Assembly: GCF_008711285.1 (NCBI RefSeq)
Contig: NZ_VXDC01000006.1
Coordinates: forward strand, 279,098-343,097
Direction: 5' to 3'
Origin: Roseibium aquae
GTDB lineage: Bacteria; Pseudomonadota; Alphaproteobacteria; Rhizobiales; Stappiaceae
DNA length: 64,000 nt
In this document: in pieces, positions 19,076 to 28,600 of the stretch
Numbering within the stretch: the stretch's first letter is position 1
Layout of the letters: each line of letters begins with the position of its first letter
Translations under genes and position numbers: made by a program
The notes under the pieces: generated by a model
Seen by the model: the letters and a program-made list of their open reading frames with translations, nothing else
Told to the model about the DNA's origin: nothing
The model's database searches: none

Positions 19076-19110
19076 AGCGCGCCTTAACCAAACCGGCAAA
19101 GCTGCCGGTC

Positions 19111-20487
19111 ATGAACGAGCAAGATCTCTCCTACGCCATGCGGACGGTGCCGCGCTACACCAGTTATCCGACCGCGCCTCATTTCCATGAAGGCGTGACC
19201 GGCGACACCTACGCGCGCTGGCTCGACAAGCTTGGGCCCGCAGATACGCTGTCCCTGTATCTCCATGTGCCCTATTGCCGGGAGATCTGTCACTATTGCG
19301 GCTGCCACACCAAGGCAACGCGGCAGGATACGCCGCTGGCGGCCTATGCCCGCACGCTCGGCCAGGAGATCGAACTGGCCGGACAGCATTTGAAAGCCGC
19401 AGGCCCCGTCAGACATATTCACTGGGGCGGCGGGACACCCAGTCTGCTCAGCGAGGCCTCGTTTCTGGATCTTGCCGGATTGCTGCGCGTCTTGTTCCGG
19501 TTCGCCCCGGATCTTGAGCACGCGATCGAACTCGATCCACGCAATGTGACGAGGTCTCTGGCCGAAACCTTGGCGGAAATCGGCGTGAACCGCGCCAGCC
19601 TTGGCGTCCAGGACTTCGATCCGGGAGTCCAAGTGGCCATTGGCCGGATCCAAAGCTACGAGGTTGTCGCATCGGCGGCGAGACACCTGCGCGAGGCCGG
19701 GATCACGGCGCTCAATTTCGATCTCATGTACGGCCTGCCGGGCCAGTCCGCCAGGACGATCCGCGATACCGTTTCAAAGACGGTCGAGTTGCGCCCGGGA
19801 CGCGTGGCGCTCTTCGGCTACGCCCATGTTCCCTGGATGCGCAAGCACCAGCGCCTGATCGACGAAAAGCGGTTGCCAAACGCGCAAGACCGGCTGGCGA
19901 TGGCAGACATTGCCCGCGAGGACCTGATCTCCGCAGGCTATGTGCCGATCGGTCTTGATCACTTCGCGCTGCCCGATGACCTGATGGCGATTGCCCTCCA
20001 AGACGGCAGCCTGAAACGGAACTTTCAAGGCTACACGACCGATCAGGGCGATCAACTGATCGGTCTGGGCGTGTCCTCCATCGGCCGGCTCGATCAAGGC
20101 TATGTGCAGAACATGCCGGATGTCGGGAACTGGCGCCGGTCCGTCGAAGCCGGGCAGCTTCCGATTTCAAAGGGCTTGGAACTGACGCGGGACGACCTTG
20201 TGCGTGGCCGGATCATCGAGCAGTTGATGACCGACTATCGTTGCGATCTGGCGCAAGCCTGCGGCCAGTTCGGACTGGATGTTGCCACCTTGAACGGCTC
20301 GCTCGCCGACCTGGAGGATCTCAGACGGGACGGTCTGGTCAATGTCGGCTCAGGCCGAGCGGGCCAAACCGAGATCTGCGTGACCGAACGCGGCCGCCCT
20401 TATGTCCGTTTGGTGGCCGCTGCATTCGACGCGTATCTTGCCGAAAGCCTCTCCAGCGGCAAGGCGAAGCACTCGGTCGCAATCTAG
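19111..20487 (+). CDS. hemN: Oxygen-independent coproporphyrinogen III oxidase
   Basis: 458-aa radical SAM enzyme that decarboxylates coproporphyrinogen III to protoporphyrinogen IX without oxygen, keeping haem supply going when the cbb3 oxidase is used. The [4Fe-4S] motif CxxxCxxC is at Cys56, Cys60 and Cys63 (YCREICHYCGCH), preceded by the HemN-specific RYTSYPTAPHF; WGGGTPSLL and the C-terminal HemN domain are present. No in-frame start exists upstream and no Shine-Dalgarno is visible before 19111. Divergent from ccoN with its own FNR-type box. Confidence 0.96.
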   Translation: MNEQDLSYAMRTVPRYTSYPTAPHFHEGVTGDTYARWLDKLGPADTLSLYLHVPYCREICHYCGCHTKATRQDTPLAAYARTLGQEIELAGQHLKAAGPVRHIHWGGGTPSLLSEASFLDLAGLLRVLFRFAPDLEHAIELDPRNVTRSLAETLAEIGVNRASLGVQDFDPGVQVAIGRIQSYEVVASAARHLREAGITALNFDLMYGLPGQSARTIRDTVSKTVELRPGRVALFGYAHVPWMRKHQRLIDEKRLPNAQDRLAMADIAREDLISAGYVPIGLDHFALPDDLMAIALQDGSLKRNFQGYTTDQGDQLIGLGVSSIGRLDQGYVQNMPDVGNWRRSVEAGQLPISKGLELTRDDLVRGRIIEQLMTDYRCDLAQACGQFGLDVATLNGSLADLEDLRRDGLVNVGSGRAGQTEICVTERGRPYVRLVAAAFDAYLAESLSSGKAKHSVAI

Positions 20488-20700
20488 CCCACTTCCCTGT
20501 CTGGCTGTGAAGCGGCCCGCTCCGATCTGACCGGTAAAGGCGCGCTCCTGTTCGTGCGCGGGTCTCCTTTCCTGGTCCGATTGAACGCGAAGCGATCCAG
20601 TCTTGTCAGGAAAGATTCAACGGCTCCGGTGCCATGGGAACAGGGGTTTTGCCATCGGGCATTGGCGCGATCCGGCGCGTGCTGCCCGGACTACCGCAGC

Positions 20701-20725
20701 AAAAAGCCGGCAAAATTCTGCCGGC
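20701..20725 (-). terminator. Rho-independent terminator downstream of fixK
   Basis: On the minus strand GCCGGCA pairs with TGCCGGC across a 6-base loop and is followed directly by TTTTT. It lies 30 bases past the fixK stop and is the clearest intrinsic terminator in the window. Confidence 0.88.
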
Positions 20726-20754
20726 CCGTTAAGTTGGGGAGGGTTTGAAGAACC

Positions 20755-21477
20755 TCAGTGGAAGCCCGTCATCTGACAAAGGCTGCAAACCTTGTGCAAG
20801 TGTATCCGGTCGGCCCTGTCGACCCGGATGATACCCCGCCGCTTCAGATCGGAAACCACGCGACTGACCGTTTCGATCGTCAGTCCCAGATAGTCCGCGA
20901 TTTCCTGGCGCGTCATGTGCAGTTCAATATCGAAGCCGTCATTGGTTTCGTCCGCGGGGCCGACGCATTCGGTCCCGCCCCGGCCCGGCACCAGATACAT
21001 GAGGAAACTCGCAACGCGCTCGACGGCTGACTTGCGGCCAAGCAGGACCGCATGCTCGTGCAGGACTTTCATCTGATTGGTCAGGCACTTGGTCAGCTTG
21101 CGCTGCAGTTCCGCCGAGCCATCGACCAAGCGCAGATCAAGCTCGTGGATCTCGGAAGAGATCAAGGTTTCGGCCGTGCAGTCATATTCATCGGCGGCGG
21201 AAAAACCGAAGATGTCCCCCGGCCGCAGCACTTCGACGACCTGACGCCGGCCATCCGGAAGCAGCTTGAACAGCATCACTGTTCCCGATGACAGTTCATA
21301 CAAGCGGCGCGCGGCATCTCCCTCGAAATAGATCACCGAGTGGCCATCGTACTTGCTGGTCTTTCCGCCAAAGCTGGCAAAGGACGCATAAGCCTTGGGA
21401 TCGGCCACACCTGCCCCGGCTCCGGGCGAGTTCCGACCGCCGAATTGTGTGCCAAGTTCCCGCTCCAGATAAGCCAT
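20755..21477 (-). CDS. fixK: Crp/Fnr-family regulator, FixK type
   Basis: 240-aa transcription factor with a cyclic-nucleotide-binding-like beta roll (about 40-150) and a winged helix-turn-helix (EIADYLGLTIETVSRVVSDL) whose E-SR recognition pattern fits TTGAT-N4-ATCAA sites. It lacks the N-terminal cysteine cluster of oxygen-sensing FNR/FnrN, so it should not bind an Fe-S cluster there and is better called FixK, controlled by FixLJ. A C-terminal CSLC pair is present. GGAGGGAATT precedes the ATG. Expected targets nearby are ccoN and hemN; an FNR-type box about 200 bases upstream points to autoregulation. Confidence 0.88.
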   Translation of the reverse strand: MAYLERELGTQFGGRNSPGAGAGVADPKAYASFASFGGKTSKYDGHSVIYFEGDAARRLYELSSGTVMLFKLLPDGRRQVVEVLRPGDIFGFSAADEYDCTAETLISSEIHELDLRLVDGSAELQRKLTKCLTNQMKVLHEHAVLLGRKSAVERVASFLMYLVPGRGGTECVGPADETNDGFDIELHMTRQEIADYLGLTIETVSRVVSDLKRRGIIRVDRADRIHLHKVCSLCQMTGFH

Positions 21478-21799
21478 AATTCCCTCCTTGGCTGCACGGC
21501 AGCCGCCCGGTCTTACCGACCTGATATCTCAGGAGAAGCGATTCGAGCTTTCCGATACGGCTTGGTCCAGCAGCACACCAACAAGCCCGGAAACAAACCC
21601 GGATCGACGTTCGCCTGAGCTTGAAAGCTGCCCCGTCCGACAGTTTCCAACGTCATGCGAACTACGTTAGTCCTATGATCTATATCAAGAAATTCGGTCG
21701 AATGCGTAAGGTCTACTACATAGGGACTTGCATAGGCACCGGTGATGTAGGTTTCGATAACCGGCTATGGCGAAAGCAAGGAACCCCGCAAACCCTGGT
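21478..21799. other. Upstream region of fixK
   Basis: 322 bases between the single-domain receiver gene and fixK, both on the minus strand. The part from 21655 to 21745 is AT-rich for this genome and holds the FNR-type box at 21675-21688. A further segment, CTATGCAAGTCCCTATGTAG on the minus strand (21716-21735), could be a FixJ target but I cannot confirm it. No gene is apparent. Confidence 0.55.
21675..21688 (-). promoter_or_regulatory. FNR/FixK-type box upstream of fixK
   Basis: On the minus strand TTGATATAGATCAT, differing from TTGAT-N4-ATCAA only in the last base. It includes a TATAGA that could serve as a -10 element, so binding of FixK here might repress rather than activate. Confidence 0.7.
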
Positions 21800-22183
21800 T
21801 CAGACCCGCGCTTCCAACGCCGGGCTGCGGCGAAGCGGGACATGCCCAAAATGCTCGGACAATTCAGACAGGCTGAGAGGTTTTCTGAGAACGACGATGC
21901 CACTCAGACCCCGGATGCTGTCTTCCAGCAGGACTTTCGGCTTGCCGGAAATTGCAATGATGCGAGGGGGGGCAGCCATCCCCTGGAGCCAATTGATGAC
22001 CGACCGGCCGTCTACGCCCGGAAGGCCGACGTCCACGATAACAGTGTCTTCCCGTTTGGGAAGCCCAGCCTTGAAGAAGGTTTCGGCATCTTCATAAGCC
22101 AAGACGTAATGCCCCAACTCCTGCAAGAACAGGGTCAAGGCATCGCAAACCGCGAAATCGTCTTCTATGATGTGAACTGCCAA
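21800..22183 (-). CDS. Stand-alone receiver-domain protein between fixJ and fixK
   Basis: 127-aa protein that is little more than one receiver domain, similar in sequence to the FixJ receiver next to it. All phosphorylation residues are present: Glu7-Asp8-Asp9, Asp51 (VIVDVGLPG), Ser79 (AISGKP) and Lys101 (LRKPLS). There is no DNA-binding domain. The start must be TTG at 22183, since the frame has a stop 10 codons upstream, no ATG or GTG between, and the domain begins at once. By position it could be a phosphate sink or a FixT-like modulator of FixL, but the cysteine set of the Fe-S FixT proteins is absent (one cysteine only). Confidence 0.85.
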   Translation of the reverse strand: MAVHIIEDDFAVCDALTLFLQELGHYVLAYEDAETFFKAGLPKREDTVIVDVGLPGVDGRSVINWLQGMAAPPRIIAISGKPKVLLEDSIRGLSGIVVLRKPLSLSELSEHFGHVPLRRSPALEARV

Positions 22184-22335
22184 ACGAGAGATCCAATTAT
22201 GAAAGGCGTATTACGGCGAAGATACAGGAAACCCGCCGGATCCGATGTACGCACAAACACTTCTAATGAGTCACACGGATGCTGTTTTTATCGCGGATTC
22301 CGATGAAGAATCGCGCAAAGGACCACTGCAATCGT

Positions 22336-22938
22336 TTACCCGTGACCCAGAACAATGCGCACCAGATCCGCCGCATTGCGGGCACCGAGTTTCTCCATGA
22401 TCCTGGCCCGGTGGACTTCGACCGTTCGGGGGCTGATCCCAAGAATCCGGCCCGCCTCCTTGTTCGAAGCCCCGCCGGTGATCTCATTGAGAACCTCGCG
22501 CTCGCGGCGGGTCAACAAGTCGGCTCCTTCGAACCCATTTCCGGTTCCCTTGTCGGCACGGTTCTGCATGGCGGTGATGCCAAGGTTGATCCGCTCAATC
22601 ACGGAATCCGCATCGAACGGCTTTTCGATGAAATCGAAGGCTCCGCTGCGAATCGCCTCCACCGCCATCGGGATATCGCCCTGCCCCGAAATGATGAAAA
22701 TCGGCGCCGGATAGTCTTCAGCATTGAGTGATTTGAGGATTTCGATCCCGGAACGGCCCGGCATGTGCACATCAAGAAGGATACAGGCGGGCTGCGTTCT
22801 GCTGGCCGAGCGGATGAAGGTGTCACCGTCCGAGAATGTTTCCACCGTGAAGCCCTCGGCCTCAAAAACGACGGACAGCGCATCCCGCACCGCGGGGTCG
22901 TCGTCAACGATGTAGACCGCCTTGTTTTGCTTCATCAT
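22336..22938 (-). CDS. fixJ: FixJ, LuxR-type response regulator of the oxygen-sensing pathway
   Basis: 200-aa regulator: receiver domain with phospho-acceptor Asp56 (ACILLDVHMPG) and Lys in FIEKPF, a linker, and a LuxR-type helix-turn-helix (LTRREREVLNEITGGASNKE, then ILGISPRTVEVHRARIMEKL). It receives phosphate from FixL at low oxygen and activates fixK in the family. The start is uncertain among clustered ATGs; 22938 is used because AAGGA then lies 9 bases upstream. It begins about 50 bases after the fixL stop in the same orientation. Confidence 0.94.
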   Translation of the reverse strand: MMKQNKAVYIVDDDPAVRDALSVVFEAEGFTVETFSDGDTFIRSASRTQPACILLDVHMPGRSGIEILKSLNAEDYPAPIFIISGQGDIPMAVEAIRSGAFDFIEKPFDADSVIERINLGITAMQNRADKGTGNGFEGADLLTRREREVLNEITGGASNKEAGRILGISPRTVEVHRARIMEKLGARNAADLVRIVLGHG

Positions 22939-22989
22939 CGCATCCATTCCTTGGCCCCTCACAAAACGAGAGCTGAACTGCCCTCTTGT

Positions 22990-24159
22990 TTATTCATCGT
23001 CGTCATTGGCAGCGGGAAGAGGCGCGGTCTTGTCGAGCGGTATCCTCAGGACGAAAACCGCTCCCGCCTCCTGGCCGTTATCCTCCAGCAGGAGATCCCC
23101 GCCATGGTTCTGTGCGATCGACCGCGAGATGGCCAGGCCCAGACCCAGGCCCTTGCGCTTCTGCCCCCGGAAGGCGCGGAACAGTTCCGAGCGCATTGCT
23201 TCCGGCACACCCGGACCGGTGTCGCAAACCCGGAACTCCAGTACTTTATCCACCCGGCGGATCTTGAGCGTGACGCGTTTATTGTCCGAACTGGCGACGG
23301 CTTCGCGGCCATTGCGCAGAAGATTGACCAGGATCTGGCGGATCTGCACCGGATCGGCGGACAGGGTCGGGAGGTCCGGGTCAACCTTAAGCCGGAATTC
23401 TGTCTTGCCCGTGCCGCTGCCCAATTGTACCAGTTTCAGGCACTCGGCCGCGAATTCGGCTACGGCAATATCCTCGCGTTCCGGTTCCTTTTTTTCAACC
23501 AGCTGGCGCATGCGCTGGATGATGTCTCCGGCCCTCTCCACTTCCTTGATCGCCTTGTCGAGGACGCTTCGCACCGCTTCGTCGGAGGACGTTGAATTCA
23601 GCCGCCGGGAGGCTGTCTGAAGATAGAGGAGCAGCGCGGTCAACGGTTGATTCAACTCGTGCGCAATGGCCGCGCCCATTTCGTCCATCGCGCTGATGCG
23701 GGTCATATGCACCAGCTGCGACTGCGCGTCAGCGAGCTTTTCCTCGACCGCGCGGCGCGGGCGCAGATCCCGCATGATCCCGATAAATTGCCGTCCTTCC
23801 GGCGTCTCCGTTTCGCCGACAGACAACTCAATCGGGAACTCGGTGCCATCCTTGTGACGGCCGCGCACTTCCCGCCCAATGCCAATGATGCGTTTTTCAC
23901 CGGTATCGAGGTAGTTCTGGACGTATGTGTCATGCTCAACGGCATAGTCGGACGGCATGAGCTTGTGCACGTTTTTGCCAATCAACTCCGAGCGCTGATA
24001 TCCAAAAAGACGTTCACAGGCCTTGTTGAAGGCCAGAACCTGCGCGTTTTCGTTGATCACGACGATCCCGTCTGCCGCCGTGTCCAGAACGCTGGCCAAT
24101 CGCGCGTCCGACACGGTCAAAGCGCATTCGTCATGATCAGAGCCGACATTATGGTCCAT
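22990..24159 (-). CDS. fixL: FixL, haem-PAS oxygen-sensor histidine kinase
   Basis: 389-aa soluble kinase. The single PAS domain has the FixL haem pocket: His76 in EHDTYVQNYL as proximal ligand and Arg96 in IIGIGREVRG, spaced 20 residues apart as in Bradyrhizobium FixL (His200/Arg220). The phospho-acceptor is His167 in AIAHELNQPL, and the ATPase domain has the LVNLLRNGREA and GPGVPE motifs. No membrane segment is present, unlike Sinorhizobium FixL. The start at 24159 is chosen for the GGTGAAGG site; an in-frame GTG at 24207 would add 16 residues. Oxygen binding inhibits the kinase in the family. Confidence 0.94.
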   Translation of the reverse strand: MDHNVGSDHDECALTVSDARLASVLDTAADGIVVINENAQVLAFNKACERLFGYQRSELIGKNVHKLMPSDYAVEHDTYVQNYLDTGEKRIIGIGREVRGRHKDGTEFPIELSVGETETPEGRQFIGIMRDLRPRRAVEEKLADAQSQLVHMTRISAMDEMGAAIAHELNQPLTALLLYLQTASRRLNSTSSDEAVRSVLDKAIKEVERAGDIIQRMRQLVEKKEPEREDIAVAEFAAECLKLVQLGSGTGKTEFRLKVDPDLPTLSADPVQIRQILVNLLRNGREAVASSDNKRVTLKIRRVDKVLEFRVCDTGPGVPEAMRSELFRAFRGQKRKGLGLGLAISRSIAQNHGGDLLLEDNGQEAGAVFVLRIPLDKTAPLPAANDDDE

Positions 24160-24232
24160 ACCTTCACCCGACAAGTCACCGCAGCTTTCGGTTCTAAGGG
24201 TATTCACTTAAATCGGCAAGGCTATCAAAAAG

Positions 24233-25504
24233 CTAATCGCGCTGCATAAAAGCCTGAATCCGACCGACGGCGTCTTCCAGGTGGTCGTGCCGCCGAGCAA
24301 AGCACAGCCGCAAGAATCCTTTCCCTGCGTCGCCGAAAGCGCTGCCTGGCGCCAATCCCACGCCCGTTTCCCGCAACAGATCGAGAGCGAAACGGCGCGT
24401 ATCCGTAACACCCTCGATCCCAAGAAACAGATAGAACGCGCCCACTGGCGGCGCGAAATGAATGCGATTTACCGCCGAAAGGCCATCCATCACGATCCGC
24501 CGTCCCTGTTCGGCCCTTGAAATCTGGGCCGACAGGAAGTCCTCGCCTTCCGTAAGGGCCGCAACAGCACCGCGCTGCACGAAAACGGGCACCCCGGAGG
24601 TCGAATACTGGATCATGTTTTCAAGCACCTGGCCAAGGACGCGGGGAGCGCGGATCCATCCGATCCGCCAGCCTGTCATTGCCCAATTCTTGGACATGCT
24701 GTTCACATAGAGGATCGGATCCTGCGGGCCGCTGACGTCGTGGAAGGACGGTGCCCGGTCCCCGGCGCCGAAATGGAACCGTCCATAAATCTCATCCGCG
24801 ATGATCCACAGACCGCGCTCGCGGGCGAGAGCCAGGATCCCGTTGAGCGTCTCGAGCGAGGCGACCCAACCGGTCGGATTGCAAGGCGTGTTGAGAAAGA
24901 TGGCCCGGGTCCGCGGCGTGACCGCATCGCCAAGCCTGGCGAGATCAAGCGACCAGGCACCATCGGCATAATCCATCGGCACGGGAACGGCCTTGGCGCC
25001 ACGGATTTCAACGGCGGCCGCCATGTTCGGCCAGGCCGGCGTTGGCACGAGGACCTCATCGCCAGCGCTCGCAACGCAAGCCGCGGCAATCTGGATCGCC
25101 TGCATGCCCGAGCCGGTCACGAATATCTCCTCCGCCGGAACATCCATGCCATAAACGCGGCTGTGATAGGCGGCCAGCGCCTCACGGAGCGCGGGGATGC
25201 CGCGCTGATATGTATAGAAGGTCTCGCCCGCGGCCAAAGAAGCCGACGCAGCGTTCGAAATGAAATCGGGTGTCGGCAGATCCCCCTCCCCAACCCAAAG
25301 CGGGATCAGGTTTTCCTGCTCCCGGCCGCAATTGACGAGTTCCACAATGCCGCTTTCCGGGGCGTTGCGGGTTTCCGGTGTCAGAAGGTCGAGCAAATTC
25401 AAGACGGTGTTTCCCCAGAAATGGTTTTGGCCGAAGCCGTACATACGACGCCCGGCGCGGGAAAGCTCATCAAAGGATGTGAAGCCTCCATCAGCATTCG
25501 TCAT
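24233..25504 (-). CDS. PLP-dependent class I aminotransferase
   Basis: 423-aa fold-type I aminotransferase. Recognisable parts are the substrate loop (LWVGEGDLPTPDFI), the cofactor-binding segment TGSGMQAIQIAA, NTPCNPTGWV, the Asp in IIADEIYGRF and the PLP lysine in NSMSKNWAMTGWRIGW. An N-terminal extension of about 50 residues before the core is longer than in the usual aspartate aminotransferases. It lies upstream of fixL on the same strand, 73 bases away, so a shared transcript is possible although no functional link is known. Substrate cannot be told from sequence; an aromatic or aspartate-type amino acid is most likely. Confidence 0.88.
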   Translation of the reverse strand: MTNADGGFTSFDELSRAGRRMYGFGQNHFWGNTVLNLLDLLTPETRNAPESGIVELVNCGREQENLIPLWVGEGDLPTPDFISNAASASLAAGETFYTYQRGIPALREALAAYHSRVYGMDVPAEEIFVTGSGMQAIQIAAACVASAGDEVLVPTPAWPNMAAAVEIRGAKAVPVPMDYADGAWSLDLARLGDAVTPRTRAIFLNTPCNPTGWVASLETLNGILALARERGLWIIADEIYGRFHFGAGDRAPSFHDVSGPQDPILYVNSMSKNWAMTGWRIGWIRAPRVLGQVLENMIQYSTSGVPVFVQRGAVAALTEGEDFLSAQISRAEQGRRIVMDGLSAVNRIHFAPPVGAFYLFLGIEGVTDTRRFALDLLRETGVGLAPGSAFGDAGKGFLRLCFARRHDHLEDAVGRIQAFMQRD

Positions 25505-25648
25505 GAATGAAAGCAACCTGCCTTGGCCGCAAGGCGAATGGACAGTTGTTCGCACTTATGGTCCCCTGTTGCCGCCGGATGCCTGACCACAAGCAGCACT
25601 CAAACCGTGCGCAACAGGCATTGGCCCGGGGAGGAACCGCGAGACGCA

Positions 25649-28600
25649 ATGATGCATGGATGGCTCGTCTTAATCGCGGCGACCGCGTACATCCTGTTGC
25701 TGTTTGCCATAGCGAGCTACGGCGACCGCATGTCCCGTGCCATCCGCTCCGGCGGCCGCGGGCGGCCCTTGATCTATGCCCTCTCGCTGTCGGTCTACTG
25801 CACGTCCTGGACGTTCTTCGGATCGGTGGGAAATGCCAGCCGGACCGGTATCGAATTCCTGACGATCTACATCGGTCCAATGCTGGTCTTTGCCATCGGC
25901 TATCCCTTGATCAGGCGGATCATCCGGATCGCCAAGGCCGAACGGATCACCTCCATTGCCGACTTCATCGGCGCGCGCTACGGCAAAAACCAGTCGGTCG
26001 CAGCCGTCGCGACGCTCATCGCCGTCATCGGCATCATTCCCTATATCGCCCTTCAGTTGAAGGCCATGTCCCAGTCGATCGCGGCCATGGTGGGGCCGTT
26101 GATCCTGCCAGAGCCATTGACCATGCTGGGCTTTGCCGACATCGGCTTTGTCATTGCCCTGACCATGGCGATGTTCGCATGGGCCTTCGGGACCCGGCAC
26201 ATTGACGCGACCGAGCATCAGGACGGACTGATGCTGGCGATCGCGGCCGAAGCGGTCGTCAAGCTGGTGGCCTTCCTGGCGGTCGGGCTTTGGGTCACCT
26301 TCGGCCTGTTCGACGGGCCTTTCGACTTCGTTCTGTCGATCTCCAAGGCACCTGAGGTGGCCGCGGTCTTCGAACAGCCGATCAATACGGGCAACTGGCT
26401 TTTGCTGACAATGCTGTCGGCCTTCGCCATCCTGCTGCTGCCGCGCCAGTTCCACGTGACTGTCACCGAGAATACCTCGGAAGCAGAGCTCAAAACGGCG
26501 GCATGGCTGTTCCCGCTCTATCTCGTGCTGATCAACCTGTTCGTCGTGCCGATCGCCGCCGCCGGGCTCTTGCGGTTTGGACAGGAGGTCAATCCAGACA
26601 CCTATGTGCTGGCCCTGCCACTCGACGAAGGGCATCCGGCTCTGGCTTTGCTGGTGTTCCTTGGCGGTCTGTCCGCGGCAACGGCCATGGTGATCGTCGC
26701 GACCATCGCTCTGTCCGTGATGATTTCGAACGACATCGTCGTTCCGTTGTTGCTGCGCCGCCGGAAGGGCGGAGAACTGCTGGCCATGAGCAACCGCGAC
26801 ATGAGCGGCGATCTTCTGACCATTCGCCGCCTGTCCATCCTTGCGATCCTGGTGCTTGCCTATGCCTATTACAAGTCGGCCGGAGACACGGCCGCCCTCG
26901 TTTCGATCGGACTGCTGTCCTTCGCGGCCATCGCCCAGTTCGCCCCGGCATTTTTCGGTGCCCTGATCTGGCGTCAGGCCAATGCGCGGGGAGCGATAGC
27001 CGGAATGACCGCGGGCTTTGCCCTTTGGTGCTACACACTCCTGCTGCCGACCTTCGCCGCCTCCGGCATTTTCCCGCCGTCCATCATCGAGGCGGGCCCG
27101 GCCGGCATCGGGATCCTGAAGCCGGAGGCCTTGTTCGGGATCCAGATGGACCCGTTCATGCACGGAACGCTTTGGAGCCTGGGGGCCAACCTGTTCTTTT
27201 TCATCATCGGATCGTTGAGCCGCGCCCCCCGCCCGGCGGAGACGCTCCAGGCAAACTTGTTCGTTCCGGCCGGGCTCACGCCCGCACCCAGCATCCGGCT
27301 GTGGCGCAGTTCGGTGACGGCTGGCGACCTTCAGGCGACCGTGGCCCGTTACCTTGGCGAAGCCCGGACGGAACGCTCCTTCCGCCGCTATGCCCGCGAG
27401 CGGGGGACGGACTTTGCCCAGACCGACCTTGCGGATGCCGGGCTCTTGCGGTTTTCGGAACAGTTGCTGGCCAGCGCCATCGGAGCGGCCTCCTCGCGCC
27501 TTGTCCTGTCCCTGATGCTGAAACGGCGGGACCTGTCCACCAAGGGAGCAGTCAAGCTGCTCGACGATGCGTCCGCCGCCCTGCAATACAATCGGGACCT
27601 GCTGCAAACGGCCCTGAATCAGGTCAGCCAGGGCATTGGGGTCTTCGACCGCGATCTGCGGCTGATCTGCTGGAACCGGCAATTCCGGGACCTTTTGGGG
27701 CTGCCGGCCGAATATGGACAAGTCGGCACGACGCTCGACACCATTTTGCGGTTCAATGCCGAACGGGGCGAACATGGCTCCGGCCCGATCGAGGCCGCGG
27801 TCAACGAACGGCTGCACAAGATGGTGGGCGCGAACGAGACCTTCCAGGAGCGGCTTCTTCTCACGGGAACCGTTCTGGAAGTCCGGGTCAGTCCGATGCC
27901 GGACGGCGGGATCGTGACCACCTACACCGACATCACCGAACGCGTCATGGCCGAAGAGGCACTGGCGCGGGCCAACGAAACGCTTGAGCGCAGGGTTCGC
28001 GAGCGGACCGAAGAACTGACCCGGGTGAACGAGGAACTGCGGAAGGCCAGCCGGGCCGCAGAAGACGCCAATATCGGCAAGACACGGTTTCTTGCGGCGG
28101 CCGGCCACGACATCCTCCAGCCGCTGAACGCGGCCCGCCTTTATTCATCGGTCCTGGTCAACAAGCTCCAGGACGGGGACAACAGCGACCTGGTCCACAA
28201 TATCGACGCGGCACTCGGCTCGGTCGAGGACATTCTCGGCGCGGTTCTCGATATATCGCGACTGGACACCGGCGCCTTGAAGCCGGAATGGACCGTCTTC
28301 AATCTCAACGACATCCTCGTGCCGCTGATGCGCGAGTTCGAACCCATTGCCGAGGAAAAGGGGCTCGACCTTCGCTTGGTTCCAACCAGCCTGTCTGTCC
28401 GGTCCGACCGGCGGCTGTTGCGGCGCCTGTTGCAGAACCTTGTGTCCAACGCATTGAAATACACGAGCCACGGGCGCGTTCTCTTGGGCTGCCGCCGCCG
28501 CGGGGATCGCGTGGTTGTCGAAACCCATGACACCGGGATGGGGGTTCCAGAGGCGCAAAAGACCCGGATTTTCCAGGAATTCCTCCGATTGGACGACGGC

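Larger units (their letters stand above)
18617..19110. other. Divergent regulatory region between ccoN and hemN
   Basis: 494 bases separating ccoN (minus) from hemN (plus). It holds two FNR/FixK-type sites, one near each gene, and no convincing gene: the short frames inside it have compositions typical of chance GC-rich frames. Confidence 0.7.

Noticed and set aside
18643..19110. Short frames on both strands between ccoN and hemN
   Set aside because: They are arginine- and proline-rich chance frames that cross the regulatory sites; none has a ribosome binding site or recognisable motif.
21621..22306. Plus-strand frames opposite the receiver gene and fixK upstream region
   Set aside because: They overlap the conserved receiver in antisense and have no family features.
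25670..28108. An open frame of 812 codons on the minus strand inside the hybrid kinase gene
   Set aside because: It is antisense to a clearly conserved multi-domain protein, has composition biased to Arg/Gly/His/Gln, and shows no domain. Long antisense frames are expected at this G+C content.
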